Positions 1 through 8,594 of a stretch of DNA of 41,860 nucleotides are shown one piece after another; positions within the stretch are counted from its first letter, which is position 1, and each line of letters opens with the position of its first letter. The notes beneath the pieces are model-generated. The model saw nothing but the letters and a program-made list of their open reading frames with translations, searched no databases and had not been told where the DNA came from. The position numbers and the translations under genes are program-made. The stretch comes from UBA11855 sp035297385 (GTDB lineage: Archaea; Thermoproteota; Bathyarchaeia; Bathyarchaeales; Bathycorpusculaceae), in assembly GCA_035297385.1 (NCBI GenBank), contig DATGZD010000015.1, forward strand, positions 1 to 41,860. The letters run 5' to 3'.

Positions 1-39
1 TGAATTGCAGAATACTTTATTCCAAGCGTAGATCAAAAC

Positions 40-606
40 GTGTTCTACCCAGCACAACCTAAAGTATCAAAACCATCAGCCGAAAACCCGTTTACTATAT
101 TCTTCTACGCTAGACCAGAGGCGCCCCGCAACGCATTCGAATTAGGTATAACAGCTCTGAGCAGAATGAAACAGAAATACGGAGAACTCGCAAAAATATA
201 TGCAGCTGGCGCTCAATGGAACCCAAATGATTACGGCGTCGAAAAACAAATCACAGTCTTAGGAACCTTGCCCTATCAAGAGACTGCCACATTGTACCGC
301 AAATGCGACCTTGGAATAGTGTTTATGCTCACTAAACATCCATCTTACTTGCCCTTCGAGTTAATGGCTTGTGGCTGCCCAGTCTTAACAAACTATAATC
401 CATCAACTCTTTGGATGCTCAAAGATGGAGAAAATTGTGTTCTCACTGAACCCACACCCGCAATCGTTTTTGAAAAAATTGAAACTCTCATGAATGACCC
501 AAACTTGCGTACCAGAATAATTTCAAATGGTTTAGAATTGATCCATCAAACAAACTGGGAAACCGAAATCGAAAAAATATACAAATTTATATGCAACTGC
601 TCCTGA
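40..606 (+). CDS. GT4-type glycosyltransferase, C-terminal part (WsaF-like)
   Basis: This is the C-terminal nucleotide-sugar-binding half of a GT-B glycosyltransferase, probably acting in cell-surface glycan assembly. The segment starting FFYARPEAPRN, followed by the LPFELMACGCPVL loop around residues 105-120, resembles rhamnosyltransferases of the WsaF/GT4 type. At 188 aa it lacks the acceptor-binding N-terminal half. GTG at 40 is the first usable start, but the frame is open from position 4 and those codons (ending IPSVDQN) look like normal family sequence, so the gene probably extends upstream. A TGA at 1-3 is in frame, so it may be disrupted or frameshifted at the window edge. It converges on the minus-strand sugar cluster. 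Confidence 0.7.
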   Translation: MFYPAQPKVSKPSAENPFTIFFYARPEAPRNAFELGITALSRMKQKYGELAKIYAAGAQWNPNDYGVEKQITVLGTLPYQETATLYRKCDLGIVFMLTKHPSYLPFELMACGCPVLTNYNPSTLWMLKDGENCVLTEPTPAIVFEKIETLMNDPNLRTRIISNGLELIHQTNWETEIEKIYKFICNCS

Positions 607-749
607 AACAAAATACGCAATGCATTAACTGAAATACCTTATTGCTTGGTATTCTACTTGCCATAAATGTCTACAAGACAAATTGGCATGAAACAAAAAT
701 GAGATTACTACTAAACATTCTATTATCTTAGAATGTAAACTTGTTAGTC

Positions 750-1682
750 CTAAAGAAAATGCTTTACCAATAAATGGTAAAAGTTAATGAAAACCTGAGG
801 TGTCTTATCACCCATCACAAGGTAGATCAGATTGTCTAGACTTCTTTCCTTTTTGAATGTTTGTAATAGGTAATACCTTGCCAATTTACTGTTTGCACTC
901 AAATAATATGTAGTAAGTCTCTTAAACATAATCAATTTGGCATCTTCAGACATTCTATTGCCATATTTTTTTAACAAATATTGTGAGATAACAGCTGCCT
1001 CTCTTATCCAACTTTCTTCATATGAAAGTATACTGTTTCTCCCATGAATCCTATATTTTGCCAAAGGCTCCTCAATGAAGAAGAAAGAATAATTCTCTGC
1101 AAGATCTATCATAACCTTATAATCGTTGAGAAACTTTAGGCGCTCATCATAATGAAGCTTCTTCGCATACTCTGTCTTGTAAAGAAGACTGCTACCAAAA
1201 ATAAAGTTGCCACACAATAATTGTTCAAGAATTTGTCCACTCTTCTTTGTAGCCGGTGTAGCATAAATACTTGTAAAAGTTCCACCAGTAGGCATACTAT
1301 TCGAGTCTATCACTTCACCTTCAGACCAAACTATCAAGGAACCATCAGCCGTTAATACCTCCAGTTGTTTTTCAAGTTTTGATTCAATCCACACATCATC
1401 AGATGCCAAAATTGCAACATATTGACCTTTTGCTTCTGCAATCAAATCATTAAACGTAGCGGATATACCCATATTTCTCCGATGAAAGAGTACACGAATT
1501 CGCCTATCTTTTCTTCGATATTCATCGATTATACCACGAGAATTATCTGTAGAAAAATCATCAACTATAACAAGCTCAAAATCTTTAACTGTCTGATTCA
1601 AAACGCTTTCAATGGCTTCAGAAATATACTTCCCATGATTGTACGACGACATAAGAACACTTACAAGCACCAAACGTGTCAC
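750..1682 (-). CDS. GT2-family glycosyltransferase
   Basis: An inverting GT-A glycosyltransferase that likely adds a sugar to a lipid-linked surface glycan on the cytoplasmic side. It has the family N-terminus VSVLMSSYNHG, the VDD pair at D41/D42 and the ASDDVW metal-binding motif around D95. At 310 aa it is a normal full length. The start is GTG at 1682, one base after the TAG of the upstream aminotransferase, so the two are translationally linked. It is the last gene of the minus-strand amino-sugar operon and may transfer the sugar made by the preceding enzymes. Donor and acceptor cannot be read from the sequence. Confidence 0.85.
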   Translation of the reverse strand: MTRLVLVSVLMSSYNHGKYISEAIESVLNQTVKDFELVIVDDFSTDNSRGIIDEYRRKDRRIRVLFHRRNMGISATFNDLIAEAKGQYVAILASDDVWIESKLEKQLEVLTADGSLIVWSEGEVIDSNSMPTGGTFTSIYATPATKKSGQILEQLLCGNFIFGSSLLYKTEYAKKLHYDERLKFLNDYKVMIDLAENYSFFFIEEPLAKYRIHGRNSILSYEESWIREAAVISQYLLKKYGNRMSEDAKLIMFKRLTTYYLSANSKLARYYLLQTFKKERSLDNLIYLVMGDKTPQVFINFYHLLVKHFL

Positions 1683-1683
1683 T

Positions 1684-2781
1684 CTACATAGAACTCTTGG
1701 TTCTTACGAATTCTCTTATACATTCAGAAACCTTCTCTATCTCCATCTCTTTGAGCCATGGATGCATAGGAAGCGAAACTATCTCATTACAGGCTTGCTG
1801 GGTGATAGGTAAGCAATAATCCATGTTATATGCTGCTTGCTCATGTATAGGAACCGGGTAATGTATCATTGTATGAATTCCTTCGTTGAGCAAAAACCGC
1901 TGCAACTCATCCCTTAATCTATGTCTAATTACATATAAGTGGAAAACGTGTTTACCGTACCCTTTTTCAACAGGAACCTGGACTATGTTTCTCAAAAAAT
2001 CAGTGTACAACATTGCAAACTTATGCCTTCTATCATTCCAGCTATCAAGATTGCGAAGCTTTGTTCTCAATATTGTTGCTTGAATCTCATCTAAGCGACT
2101 GTTCACACCTACAAACTCATGAAAATACTTCTTTGATTGACCATAATTCCTCGCTCCTACAAGCTTATGGGCTAAATTCTTATCATTCAAAGTAATCATA
2201 CCTGCGTCACCATAAGCGCCAAGATTCTTTGTAGGATAAAAACTAAAACAGCCCATATGACCTATACCACCTACTTTGCTTCGACCATACATAGCCCCAT
2301 GAGCCTGACAAGCATCCTCTATCACAAACAAATTGAATTCCTCAGCAATCTCCATAATTGGAGCCATATCAACAGGATGACCGTACAAATGAACAGGAAG
2401 TATTGCTCTCGTCTTATTAGAAATTTTACCCTTAAGCTGGTTTACGTCCATCGTATACGTTTCAGGGTCCACATCAACAAAAACTGGCTTTGCATTATTT
2501 CTGGTAATAGCATCTACTGTTGATATAAACGTATTAGCTACAGTAATTACTTCATGACCTTCAGTGATTCCAGCCGTTTTAAGAGCAAGAAAAAGAGCAT
2601 CTGACCCTGAATTTACACCTACTGCATATTTAGTTCCAATATAGTTTGAGAATTCTTTCTCAAATAATTCAGCTTGCTTTCCCAAAATGAAATTACCTGA
2701 ATCTAAAACTCCTTGAATTGCCAAATTCACTTCTTCTCTAATCGCACTATATTCTCTGTTTAAGTCCACAAAAGGAATCAT
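1684..2781 (-). CDS. DegT/DnrJ/EryC1 sugar aminotransferase (FdtB/QdtB-like)
   Basis: A PLP-dependent aminotransferase that converts a dTDP-keto-deoxysugar to the amino sugar. It has the N-terminal FVDLNREY, EDACQAHGA with D156 for the PLP pyridine nitrogen, and SFYPTKNLGAYGD with the Schiff-base lysine at K185. The 365 aa length fits the family. Its neighbour at 2927-3337 is a sugar 3,4-ketoisomerase, which points to a 3-amino product (FdtB or QdtB role) rather than a 4-amino one. The start is ATG at 2781, 9 bp after the small ORF at 2791-2925. The aminotransferase family is certain; the exact substrate is inferred from context. Confidence 0.9.
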   Translation of the reverse strand: MIPFVDLNREYSAIREEVNLAIQGVLDSGNFILGKQAELFEKEFSNYIGTKYAVGVNSGSDALFLALKTAGITEGHEVITVANTFISTVDAITRNNAKPVFVDVDPETYTMDVNQLKGKISNKTRAILPVHLYGHPVDMAPIMEIAEEFNLFVIEDACQAHGAMYGRSKVGGIGHMGCFSFYPTKNLGAYGDAGMITLNDKNLAHKLVGARNYGQSKKYFHEFVGVNSRLDEIQATILRTKLRNLDSWNDRRHKFAMLYTDFLRNIVQVPVEKGYGKHVFHLYVIRHRLRDELQRFLLNEGIHTMIHYPVPIHEQAAYNMDYCLPITQQACNEIVSLPMHPWLKEMEIEKVSECIREFVRTKSSM

Positions 2782-2790
2782 AGTAAATTC

Positions 2791-2925
2791 TCAACTCACA
2801 TGCTTCATATAAAGAAGCTTGCATTCTACAGCTTGACAATCTAACCAACGGTTAAAGTAATTATAGTCAATCTCATCGAATTCGCCAGGTCCAACTATAA
2901 CTAACCTCTCTTTTTTTAAACTCAC
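2791..2925 (-). CDS. small hypothetical protein, 44 aa
   Basis: A GTG-started ORF that exactly fills the space between the ketoisomerase stop (2927) and the aminotransferase start (2781), with gaps of 1 bp and 9 bp. The product begins MSLKKERLVIVGPGEF and ends LLYMKHVS, with two cysteines and a mixed, protein-like composition. I do not recognise it. The LVIVGPG opening recalls a Rossmann-type start, so it could be the remnant of a longer enzyme or a genuine small operon protein. Tight packing and the absence of any other reason for this DNA are the main support. Confidence 0.5.
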   Translation of the reverse strand: MSLKKERLVIVGPGEFDEIDYNYFNRWLDCQAVECKLLYMKHVS

Positions 2926-2926
2926 G

Positions 2927-3337
2927 TTATTTTCCACTAACCATTTTCTTAAAGATGCTGTAATCTCTGATGTAATCTTCCTCTTTGTAGAAGTCAGATA
3001 CTAAAGAAAGAGCTACAGAATTTGATGAAAAATTCTCAATTTCTCTCCATATCCCGGGCGGAATATACAACCCATAATGTGGCCTGTTAAGGAAAAACGT
3101 TTTCTTCTCTCTTCCATCATCTAAGACCACATCAAAACTTCCACTCAAAGCAATTACAACCTGCGATAGAGTCTTGTGAGCATGTCCACCCCTAGTTGCT
3201 CCACTTGGTACATCATAAAGATAATAAACTCGCTTAATCGTAAAAGGCACATGAGTATTCTCTTCTATGACAGACAAATTCCCTCTAACATCTGAAATCT
3301 TTGGGAAGAAAATTAACCTACATTCAGTAATATTCAC
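2927..3337 (-). CDS. sugar 3,4-ketoisomerase, FdtA/QdtA/WxcM family cupin
   Basis: A cupin that isomerises dTDP-4-keto-6-deoxyglucose to the 3-keto sugar, the step before 3-amination. Seen here are ISDVRGNLSVIE near the N-terminus, the TRGGHAHKTLSQ motif that carries the conserved histidines, and the C-terminal PPGIWREIENFS segment typical of the family. At 136 aa it is the single-domain form. FdtA and QdtA differ in product stereochemistry (galacto or gluco), which I cannot assign. The start is GTG at 3337 with an AGGGAG-like ribosome site a few bases upstream. It is followed closely by the small ORF and the aminotransferase in one operon. Confidence 0.88.
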   Translation of the reverse strand: MNITECRLIFFPKISDVRGNLSVIEENTHVPFTIKRVYYLYDVPSGATRGGHAHKTLSQVVIALSGSFDVVLDDGREKKTFFLNRPHYGLYIPPGIWREIENFSSNSVALSLVSDFYKEEDYIRDYSIFKKMVSGK

Positions 3338-3422
3338 TACTTGCTCCCTGTCGCCTCATATATCGTAAAGAGTTTAATAATCGTATAGGTAAGACGTGAA
3401 AAAGAACAGTACTGCAAAATTA

Positions 3423-3432
3423 GCGCGCGCGC
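3423..3432. repeat. (GC)5 tract, intergenic
   Basis: Ten bases of alternating G and C between the acetyltransferase stop (3447) and the ketoisomerase start (3337), in otherwise AT-rich DNA. It belongs to a set of similar tracts across the window (7686, 9582, 12574, 14462, 16041, 19869, 20208). No broken gene is recognisable on either side here. Confidence 0.8.
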
Positions 3433-3446
3433 TGAGATATAATGTT

Positions 3447-4088
3447 CTAAATGTGATCTTTTGCCTCTCTAATGAATTTGCCTATGTCACTTGAGATGAG
3501 CAGAGGAGCAAAATTACGAATTTTTTCATCACTCCAATTCCACCACGCTATTTTTAACAATTCTTCTATCTGTTCCTCCCTAAATCTAAATTTTATAATC
3601 CGTGCTGGATTACCACCAACCAAAGCATAAGGAGGCACATCTTTAGTCACAAGTGCTTCCATTCCTACAACCGCGCCGTTTCCAACCGTTACCCCTTCTT
3701 TTATCGTAACGTTGGTGGCAATCCAAACATCATTCTCTATTATAATCGGCTTTGGTTCAATCTTGTCTTCATCAGGCAGACCTTTATGCCATACAGCATC
3801 CTCAACCTGCCATTTGTTGTAGAAATCATAGAAGGGATAAGTTGAAACCCAATGATAATTATGCTTGCCTAAAAAAGAAAACTTTACACCAGGAGATATG
3901 GAACAAAAATTACCTACTCGACTCCCATAAGATTTCCTTAAAGTCCATGGCATAAACCCTAGTATCTGCGGCTGAGGACCGTAACTATGTCTACCATATG
4001 GTATTATAATCTTTGACTCAGAGTCTGCATGCGCACCGCGAACATTCATGAGGCTGCGAACATGTTTTAGTACATTTGAAACCCGCAT
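3447..4088 (-). CDS. CatB-related left-handed beta-helix acetyltransferase
   Basis: An acyl-CoA-dependent acetyltransferase of the xenobiotic (CatB/Vat) subgroup. Evidence is the hexapeptide-repeat region with IENDVWIATNVTIKEGVTVGNGAVVG and the family-typical NPARIIKFRF near residue 165, followed by a helical C-terminal tail. At 213 aa it is full length. Set beside a ketoisomerase and an aminotransferase it would fit the FdtC/QdtC step, N-acetylating the 3-amino sugar, but FdtC/QdtC are usually of a different hexapeptide subgroup, so O-acetylation of a glycan is also possible. It begins with ATG at 4088 and is first in the minus-strand cluster, divergent from carB. Confidence 0.85.
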   Translation of the reverse strand: MRVSNVLKHVRSLMNVRGAHADSESKIIIPYGRHSYGPQPQILGFMPWTLRKSYGSRVGNFCSISPGVKFSFLGKHNYHWVSTYPFYDFYNKWQVEDAVWHKGLPDEDKIEPKPIIIENDVWIATNVTIKEGVTVGNGAVVGMEALVTKDVPPYALVGGNPARIIKFRFREEQIEELLKIAWWNWSDEKIRNFAPLLISSDIGKFIREAKDHI

Positions 4089-4303
4089 ACTTTAACCTTC
4101 AAACTACTCACTTATTCAACTTAAAGCAAGTTTCTACCGGCGAATAGTATAATTTTGAGGAAGAAAAGTATTTTGTTCTTTCCTTAACTAACATGTTTTT
4201 GAAATAATGTGCACTAAAGTTAATTTTGGACGATGTTACATATCTGTGAAAAGAGCGAAAATGAAATTGATGGAGATTAGTGTTATCGAAAGGAGAGATA
4301 ATT

Positions 4304-7300
4304 ATGCCATTACGTACGGATATTAAGAAGATTCTAATCATTGGTTCTGGCCCAATAGTTATTGGACAAGCATGCGAATTCGATTATTCAGGCACCCAAG
4401 CATGCAAAGCCTTGAAATCATTGGGTTATCAGATTGTTTTAGTTAATTCAAACCCAGCAACTATAATGACTGACCCAGGTATGGCAGATGCCACTTACAT
4501 AGAACCTCTAAATCTTGAAACACTCACCAAAATTATCGAGAAGGAGCGCCCAGATGCTATATTACCCAATTTAGGTGGACAGACCGGACTCAACCTCAGT
4601 TCAACTCTGGCAAGTTCAGGTATCTTAGATAAGTACAACGTAAAGGTGATCGGTGTAGACGCTGAAGCAATCCGTCGCGGGGAAGACCGTTTAGCTTTCA
4701 AAGAAACAATGAAAGAACTTGGCATTGATGTACCTAAGAGTAAAATCGTGTACAATGTCGAGGACGCTGAATTAGTTGCTTCTGAACTAGGCTACCCAGT
4801 GATTATAAGACCAGCGTTCACTTTAGGCGGTACTGGTGGAGGCTTAGTCTATAACGTTGAGGAATTACGAGTAGTTGCAAGCCGCGGTATCGCCGCTAGT
4901 ATGGTTGGCCAAATACTAATCGAAGAATCAGTAGAAGGCTGGGAGGAACTGGAATTAGAGGTTATACGAGATGCCAAGAACCATATGATTACTGTTTGCT
5001 TTATTGAGAATGTGGATGCTATGGGTGTCCACACTGGCGATTCATTCTGCACCGCACCCATGCTAACGATCAGTGAATCACTGCAAAAAAGTCTTCAAGA
5101 CTATTCTTACAAAGTAGTAGAAAAGATCGGAATCATTGGCGGTACCAACATACAATTTGCTCATGACCCTAAAACCGGAAGAGTAGTAATAATCGAGATC
5201 AACCCACGTACTTCACGTTCCTCTGCATTAGCTTCTAAAGCAACTGGCTTCCCAATCGCCCTTATCTCAGCAAAACTAGCAGTCGGTATGACTCTTGATG
5301 AACTACCGTACTGGCGAGAAGGTACACTTGAGAAATATACCCCTTCAGGCGATTATGTGGTAGTTAAGTTTGCACGTTGGGCTTTTGAAAAATTCCGTAA
5401 TGCCGAAGATCGACTTGGCACTCAAATGCGGGCTGTCGGCGAGGTTATGAGTATCGGCAAGAATTATAAAGAAGCTTTCCAGAAAGCCATCAGATCTTTA
5501 GAGATAGGAAGGTTCGGGCTTGGGTTTGCCAAGGATTTTAACGAAAAATCTCTACAAGAATTAATGAAGATGCTTAACTACCCTACCAGCGAACGACAAT
5601 TCATCATGTACGAAGCCCTACGCAAAGGCGCAGATATACAGGAACTCTATAGGAAAACTTTCATCAAGCCTTGGTTTATCCAGCAAATGAAAGAACTCGT
5701 AGATGAAGAAGAGAAAATCATCAGCTATAAAGGCAGAAAGCTACCAGACAAGTTACTTACAGAGGCTAAGAAGCATGGCTTTGCTGATAAATACTTAGCC
5801 AAATTACTCGAAGTAAACGAGACAGAGATACGTGAACAACGTGTTGAGTTAGGATTACTGGAATCATGGGATTTTGTTCCAGTTAGCGGAACACAAGATG
5901 CCAAGTACTACTACTCTACGTACAATGCAAAGGACAAAACCATAGTAAGCCAGCGACCAAAAGTGATGGTTTTAGGCGGTGGCCCCAACCGTATTGGACA
6001 AGGAATTGAATTTGACTACTGCTGCGTCCACGCCGCTTTTGCTCTTCGCGACATGGGCTACGAGACCATCATGGTAAACTGCAACCCCGAGACAGTATCC
6101 ACTGATTATGATACTTCAGATAAACTATACTTTGAGCCGTTAACCGTCGAAGATGTCTTGAGTATCTACCAAAAAGAAAAACCCATCGGAGTCATCGTTC
6201 AATTTGGTGGACAAACACCACTTAACATTGCTAATGAACTGGAGAAATCTGGTGTCAAAATCTTAGGCACATCTGTTAATTCGATCGACATAGCCTCTGA
6301 TCGCGGCCGTTTCAGCCAAATGATGCAAAAATACGGCATCCTAATGCCGCAATCTGGCACTGCCATGAACCTCGAGGAAGCTTTAGTGGTAGCAAAACGC
6401 ATCGGTTACCCACTTATCGTACGTCCCTCCTATGTACTCGGTGGACGCGGAATGGAAATAGTCCACGATGAAGACGAGTTGAGACTATATGTAACGGCAG
6501 CTGTCGGTGTTACGCCTGATCGTCGTCTGTTGATAGACCGATACCTAGAGAACGCCATTGAGACAGAAGCGGATGCACTTTCAGATGGAACAGATGTCTT
6601 CATACCAGAAGTTATGGAGCACATAGAATACGCAGGTGTTCATTCCGGTGATGCAGCCTGTGCAATCCCGCCAGTTACTCTGACGAAGAAACATATCAAA
6701 ACTATCGAAGAATACACGCGACGTATCGCTAGCGAACTCGAAGTAATCGGCTTAATGAATATTCAGTACGCCATCTGCAAGGATGTAGTCTATGTTCTTG
6801 AAGCAAACCCACGTGCATCAAGAACTGTGCCATTAGTATCTAAAGTATGCAATATTCCTATGGCAAAATTAGCCACAAGTTTGATGATGGGCAAGAAAAT
6901 AGAGGAGTTAAACCTACAAAAACGATTAATTCCACACGTAGGAGTCAAAGAAGCAGTATTTCCTTTCAACATGTTCCCAGAAGTCGACCCTGTACTTGGA
7001 CCAGAAATGAAATCTACTGGTGAAGTGCTTGGAATTGCGGAATCCTTCGGCTTAGCTTACTGGAAATCTCAAGAAGCAATAAACCCATTGCCAGTCAAAG
7101 GAACTGTACTGATAACCATCGCTGAATACGATCGTAGTCATTCTCTTGTTGAAGTAGCGAGCCAATTCATCAAAATGGAATTCAAGATAAAAGCTACTAC
7201 AGGTACACACGTCTTCTTAATGAATCATGGAATTAACTCTGAACCCATTCTAAAAGAACATGAAGGACGACCCAACATCACCGATGCAATTAAGAACAAA

Positions 7301-7534
7301 GAGATACATCTGATAATCAATACTCCAATAGGCAAATTGAGCAAGTACGATGATTCCTATATACGCAAGGCAGCGATAAAATACAAAGTACCATACATCA
7401 CATCATTGACCGCAGCCTTAGCAGCAATTAAGGGCATAACAGCATACTGCGCAGGAGAATCAACAGTCAAATCCCTTCAACAATACCATGCTGCAATCGA
7501 ACACAAACCTAATAATACTGGGCATCCTTCCTAG
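4304..7534 (+). CDS. carB: carbamoyl-phosphate synthase large subunit
   Basis: Makes carbamoyl phosphate from ammonia (from the CarA glutaminase), bicarbonate and two ATP for pyrimidine and arginine synthesis. It shows the two homologous halves, each with an ATP-grasp unit: GSGPIVIGQACEFDYSG opens the first and GGGPNRIGQGIEFDYCC opens the second. An MGS-like allosteric domain follows at the C-terminus. The ATG at 4304 is chosen over a GTG at 4280 because AGGAGAG at 4291-4297 lies 6 bases upstream of it. This gives 1076 aa, normal for CarB. No carA lies within the window; carB is transcribed alone and divergently from the sugar cluster. Confidence 0.97.
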   Translation: MPLRTDIKKILIIGSGPIVIGQACEFDYSGTQACKALKSLGYQIVLVNSNPATIMTDPGMADATYIEPLNLETLTKIIEKERPDAILPNLGGQTGLNLSSTLASSGILDKYNVKVIGVDAEAIRRGEDRLAFKETMKELGIDVPKSKIVYNVEDAELVASELGYPVIIRPAFTLGGTGGGLVYNVEELRVVASRGIAASMVGQILIEESVEGWEELELEVIRDAKNHMITVCFIENVDAMGVHTGDSFCTAPMLTISESLQKSLQDYSYKVVEKIGIIGGTNIQFAHDPKTGRVVIIEINPRTSRSSALASKATGFPIALISAKLAVGMTLDELPYWREGTLEKYTPSGDYVVVKFARWAFEKFRNAEDRLGTQMRAVGEVMSIGKNYKEAFQKAIRSLEIGRFGLGFAKDFNEKSLQELMKMLNYPTSERQFIMYEALRKGADIQELYRKTFIKPWFIQQMKELVDEEEKIISYKGRKLPDKLLTEAKKHGFADKYLAKLLEVNETEIREQRVELGLLESWDFVPVSGTQDAKYYYSTYNAKDKTIVSQRPKVMVLGGGPNRIGQGIEFDYCCVHAAFALRDMGYETIMVNCNPETVSTDYDTSDKLYFEPLTVEDVLSIYQKEKPIGVIVQFGGQTPLNIANELEKSGVKILGTSVNSIDIASDRGRFSQMMQKYGILMPQSGTAMNLEEALVVAKRIGYPLIVRPSYVLGGRGMEIVHDEDELRLYVTAAVGVTPDRRLLIDRYLENAIETEADALSDGTDVFIPEVMEHIEYAGVHSGDAACAIPPVTLTKKHIKTIEEYTRRIASELEVIGLMNIQYAICKDVVYVLEANPRASRTVPLVSKVCNIPMAKLATSLMMGKKIEELNLQKRLIPHVGVKEAVFPFNMFPEVDPVLGPEMKSTGEVLGIAESFGLAYWKSQEAINPLPVKGTVLITIAEYDRSHSLVEVASQFIKMEFKIKATTGTHVFLMNHGINSEPILKEHEGRPNITDAIKNKEIHLIINTPIGKLSKYDDSYIRKAAIKYKVPYITSLTAALAAIKGITAYCAGESTVKSLQQYHAAIEHKPNNTGHPS

Positions 7535-7685
7535 CGTGGAACTATAATCACTTTCAATGCACTAAACACTTCATACCACACTACTTTTCACATTGATTCC
7601 CTTAAAGTAAAAAAGCATGTGAACCACGCTAAGAAAACAAACCCAGAAACCATTAAAAAGAGAGTATCGAGTAATGTCTAACTTC

Positions 7686-7691
7686 CGCGCG
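7686..7691. repeat. CGCGCG tract at the broken edge of a tRNA fragment
   Basis: A CGCGCG run directly abuts the T-arm of the tRNA 3' fragment at 7691-7713. Everything 5' of it lacks tRNA features. It belongs to the series of GC-alternating tracts in this window. Confidence 0.75.
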
Positions 7692-7713
7692 GGGGTTCAA
7701 ATCCCTTAGCGCA
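7691..7713 (+). pseudogene. orphan tRNA 3' end (T-arm plus acceptor strand)
   Basis: A canonical T-loop TTCAAAT (7696-7702) is flanked by GGGGG and CCCTT and followed by an acceptor-like AGCGCA. The core GGGTTCAAATCCC is a standard archaeal tRNA box-B sequence. The 300 bp between carB and this point contain no A-box, D-arm or anticodon arm, so no intact tRNA can be folded. CTTAGCG (7705-7711) does have a 7-base complement at 7627-7633, but this does not restore a cloverleaf. Best read as a tRNA truncated at the adjacent CGCGCG, or an attachment-site-like remnant. The rest of 7535-7783 holds nothing else I can identify. Confidence 0.6.
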
Positions 7714-7847
7714 TTATGTACGTTACGCGTAAATCAAAAAACTAAATAACAAACGTATTTAATTCTTGAAGAGTGAGAGGTTGGTGAGTAAAAATTAATC
7801 GTAGGATTATCCGTTGGATTCCAATCATCTTCATTGTTGTATTAATC

Positions 7848-8507
7848 GTGGTCCTTGCGATTGTTTGGTACATCACATTTCCAAGACAATTATGGGAACA
7901 AACACCAAATTATCTTGAATTGTACATTGATTTTATCTTGACGAGACCTCAAGATGCTTTCTTGTCTGTAAATACTGGAGGAAGCTACGTCATATCTTGG
8001 ATTTTCATCCCAGCATATTCCCTCATACTAATTAATGTTATTCTCTACTTCATTGGCAGATGGAGAAAACAACAATACCATATCATAAACAAATACTATC
8101 TTGTCTACCTAGTTGTTCTTGCACTCTTTGCTATTTCATTCCATAACGCCAGCCAATACTATGACTGGTATTGGAACCCGCAGCTTAATGCACCCGGTTA
8201 TGTTGACACATGGACACATATTACATCGCCTTGGCTTCTTGGAGCTTTGTTTGCACCCTTTTCTTTGGAAAGATACTTTCATTGGGATAGAAAATTCATG
8301 TGGATCTTTATTCTTGGATTCTTAACGATCGTAGCTTTCGGATGGGAAATCTCAGAAACATTAGCTGCATATTATTTTGGACTTATCAGTCAAAAATTCT
8401 TCAATTATCCTATGGATTCTATAAAAGACATTGTTTTTGGAGCAGGAATAGGTACACTCTTATCATGCTGGATTTATGAACGATTAGTGATGGAATTAGG
8501 TGAATAA
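7848..8507 (+). CDS. polytopic membrane protein, DUF2238/YjdF-like
   Basis: An integral membrane protein with about six hydrophobic helices, of unknown function. The C-terminal half carries TWTHITSPWLLGALFAPFSL, then FGWEISE and a DSIKDIVFGAGIGTLLSC segment, a pattern like the YjdF/DUF2238 group (moderate confidence). GTG at 7848 is the first in-frame canonical start but lies inside the first membrane helix. The frame is open upstream to 7788 and encodes an Arg/Lys-rich start followed by WIPIIFIVV. A GTG at 7784 would join this frame if the A5 run at 7790-7794 were A4, giving an MSKINRRIIRW start. A one-base homopolymer frameshift is therefore likely. Confidence 0.7.
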   Translation: MVLAIVWYITFPRQLWEQTPNYLELYIDFILTRPQDAFLSVNTGGSYVISWIFIPAYSLILINVILYFIGRWRKQQYHIINKYYLVYLVVLALFAISFHNASQYYDWYWNPQLNAPGYVDTWTHITSPWLLGALFAPFSLERYFHWDRKFMWIFILGFLTIVAFGWEISETLAAYYFGLISQKFFNYPMDSIKDIVFGAGIGTLLSCWIYERLVMELGE

Positions 8508-8594
8508 GTTTGCCTCAAATATGGCTTACACAAGTCTCATGAGGCTTTTTATGTCTTGGAATGTTTGATCGTGAATAGTTACTTGCTTTTGTGT

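Noticed and set aside
7627..7713. An 85-nt intact tRNA using CGCTAAG and CTTAGCG as acceptor stem
   Set aside because: The T-stem would be only two pairs, and no A-box, D-arm or anticodon arm exists inside.
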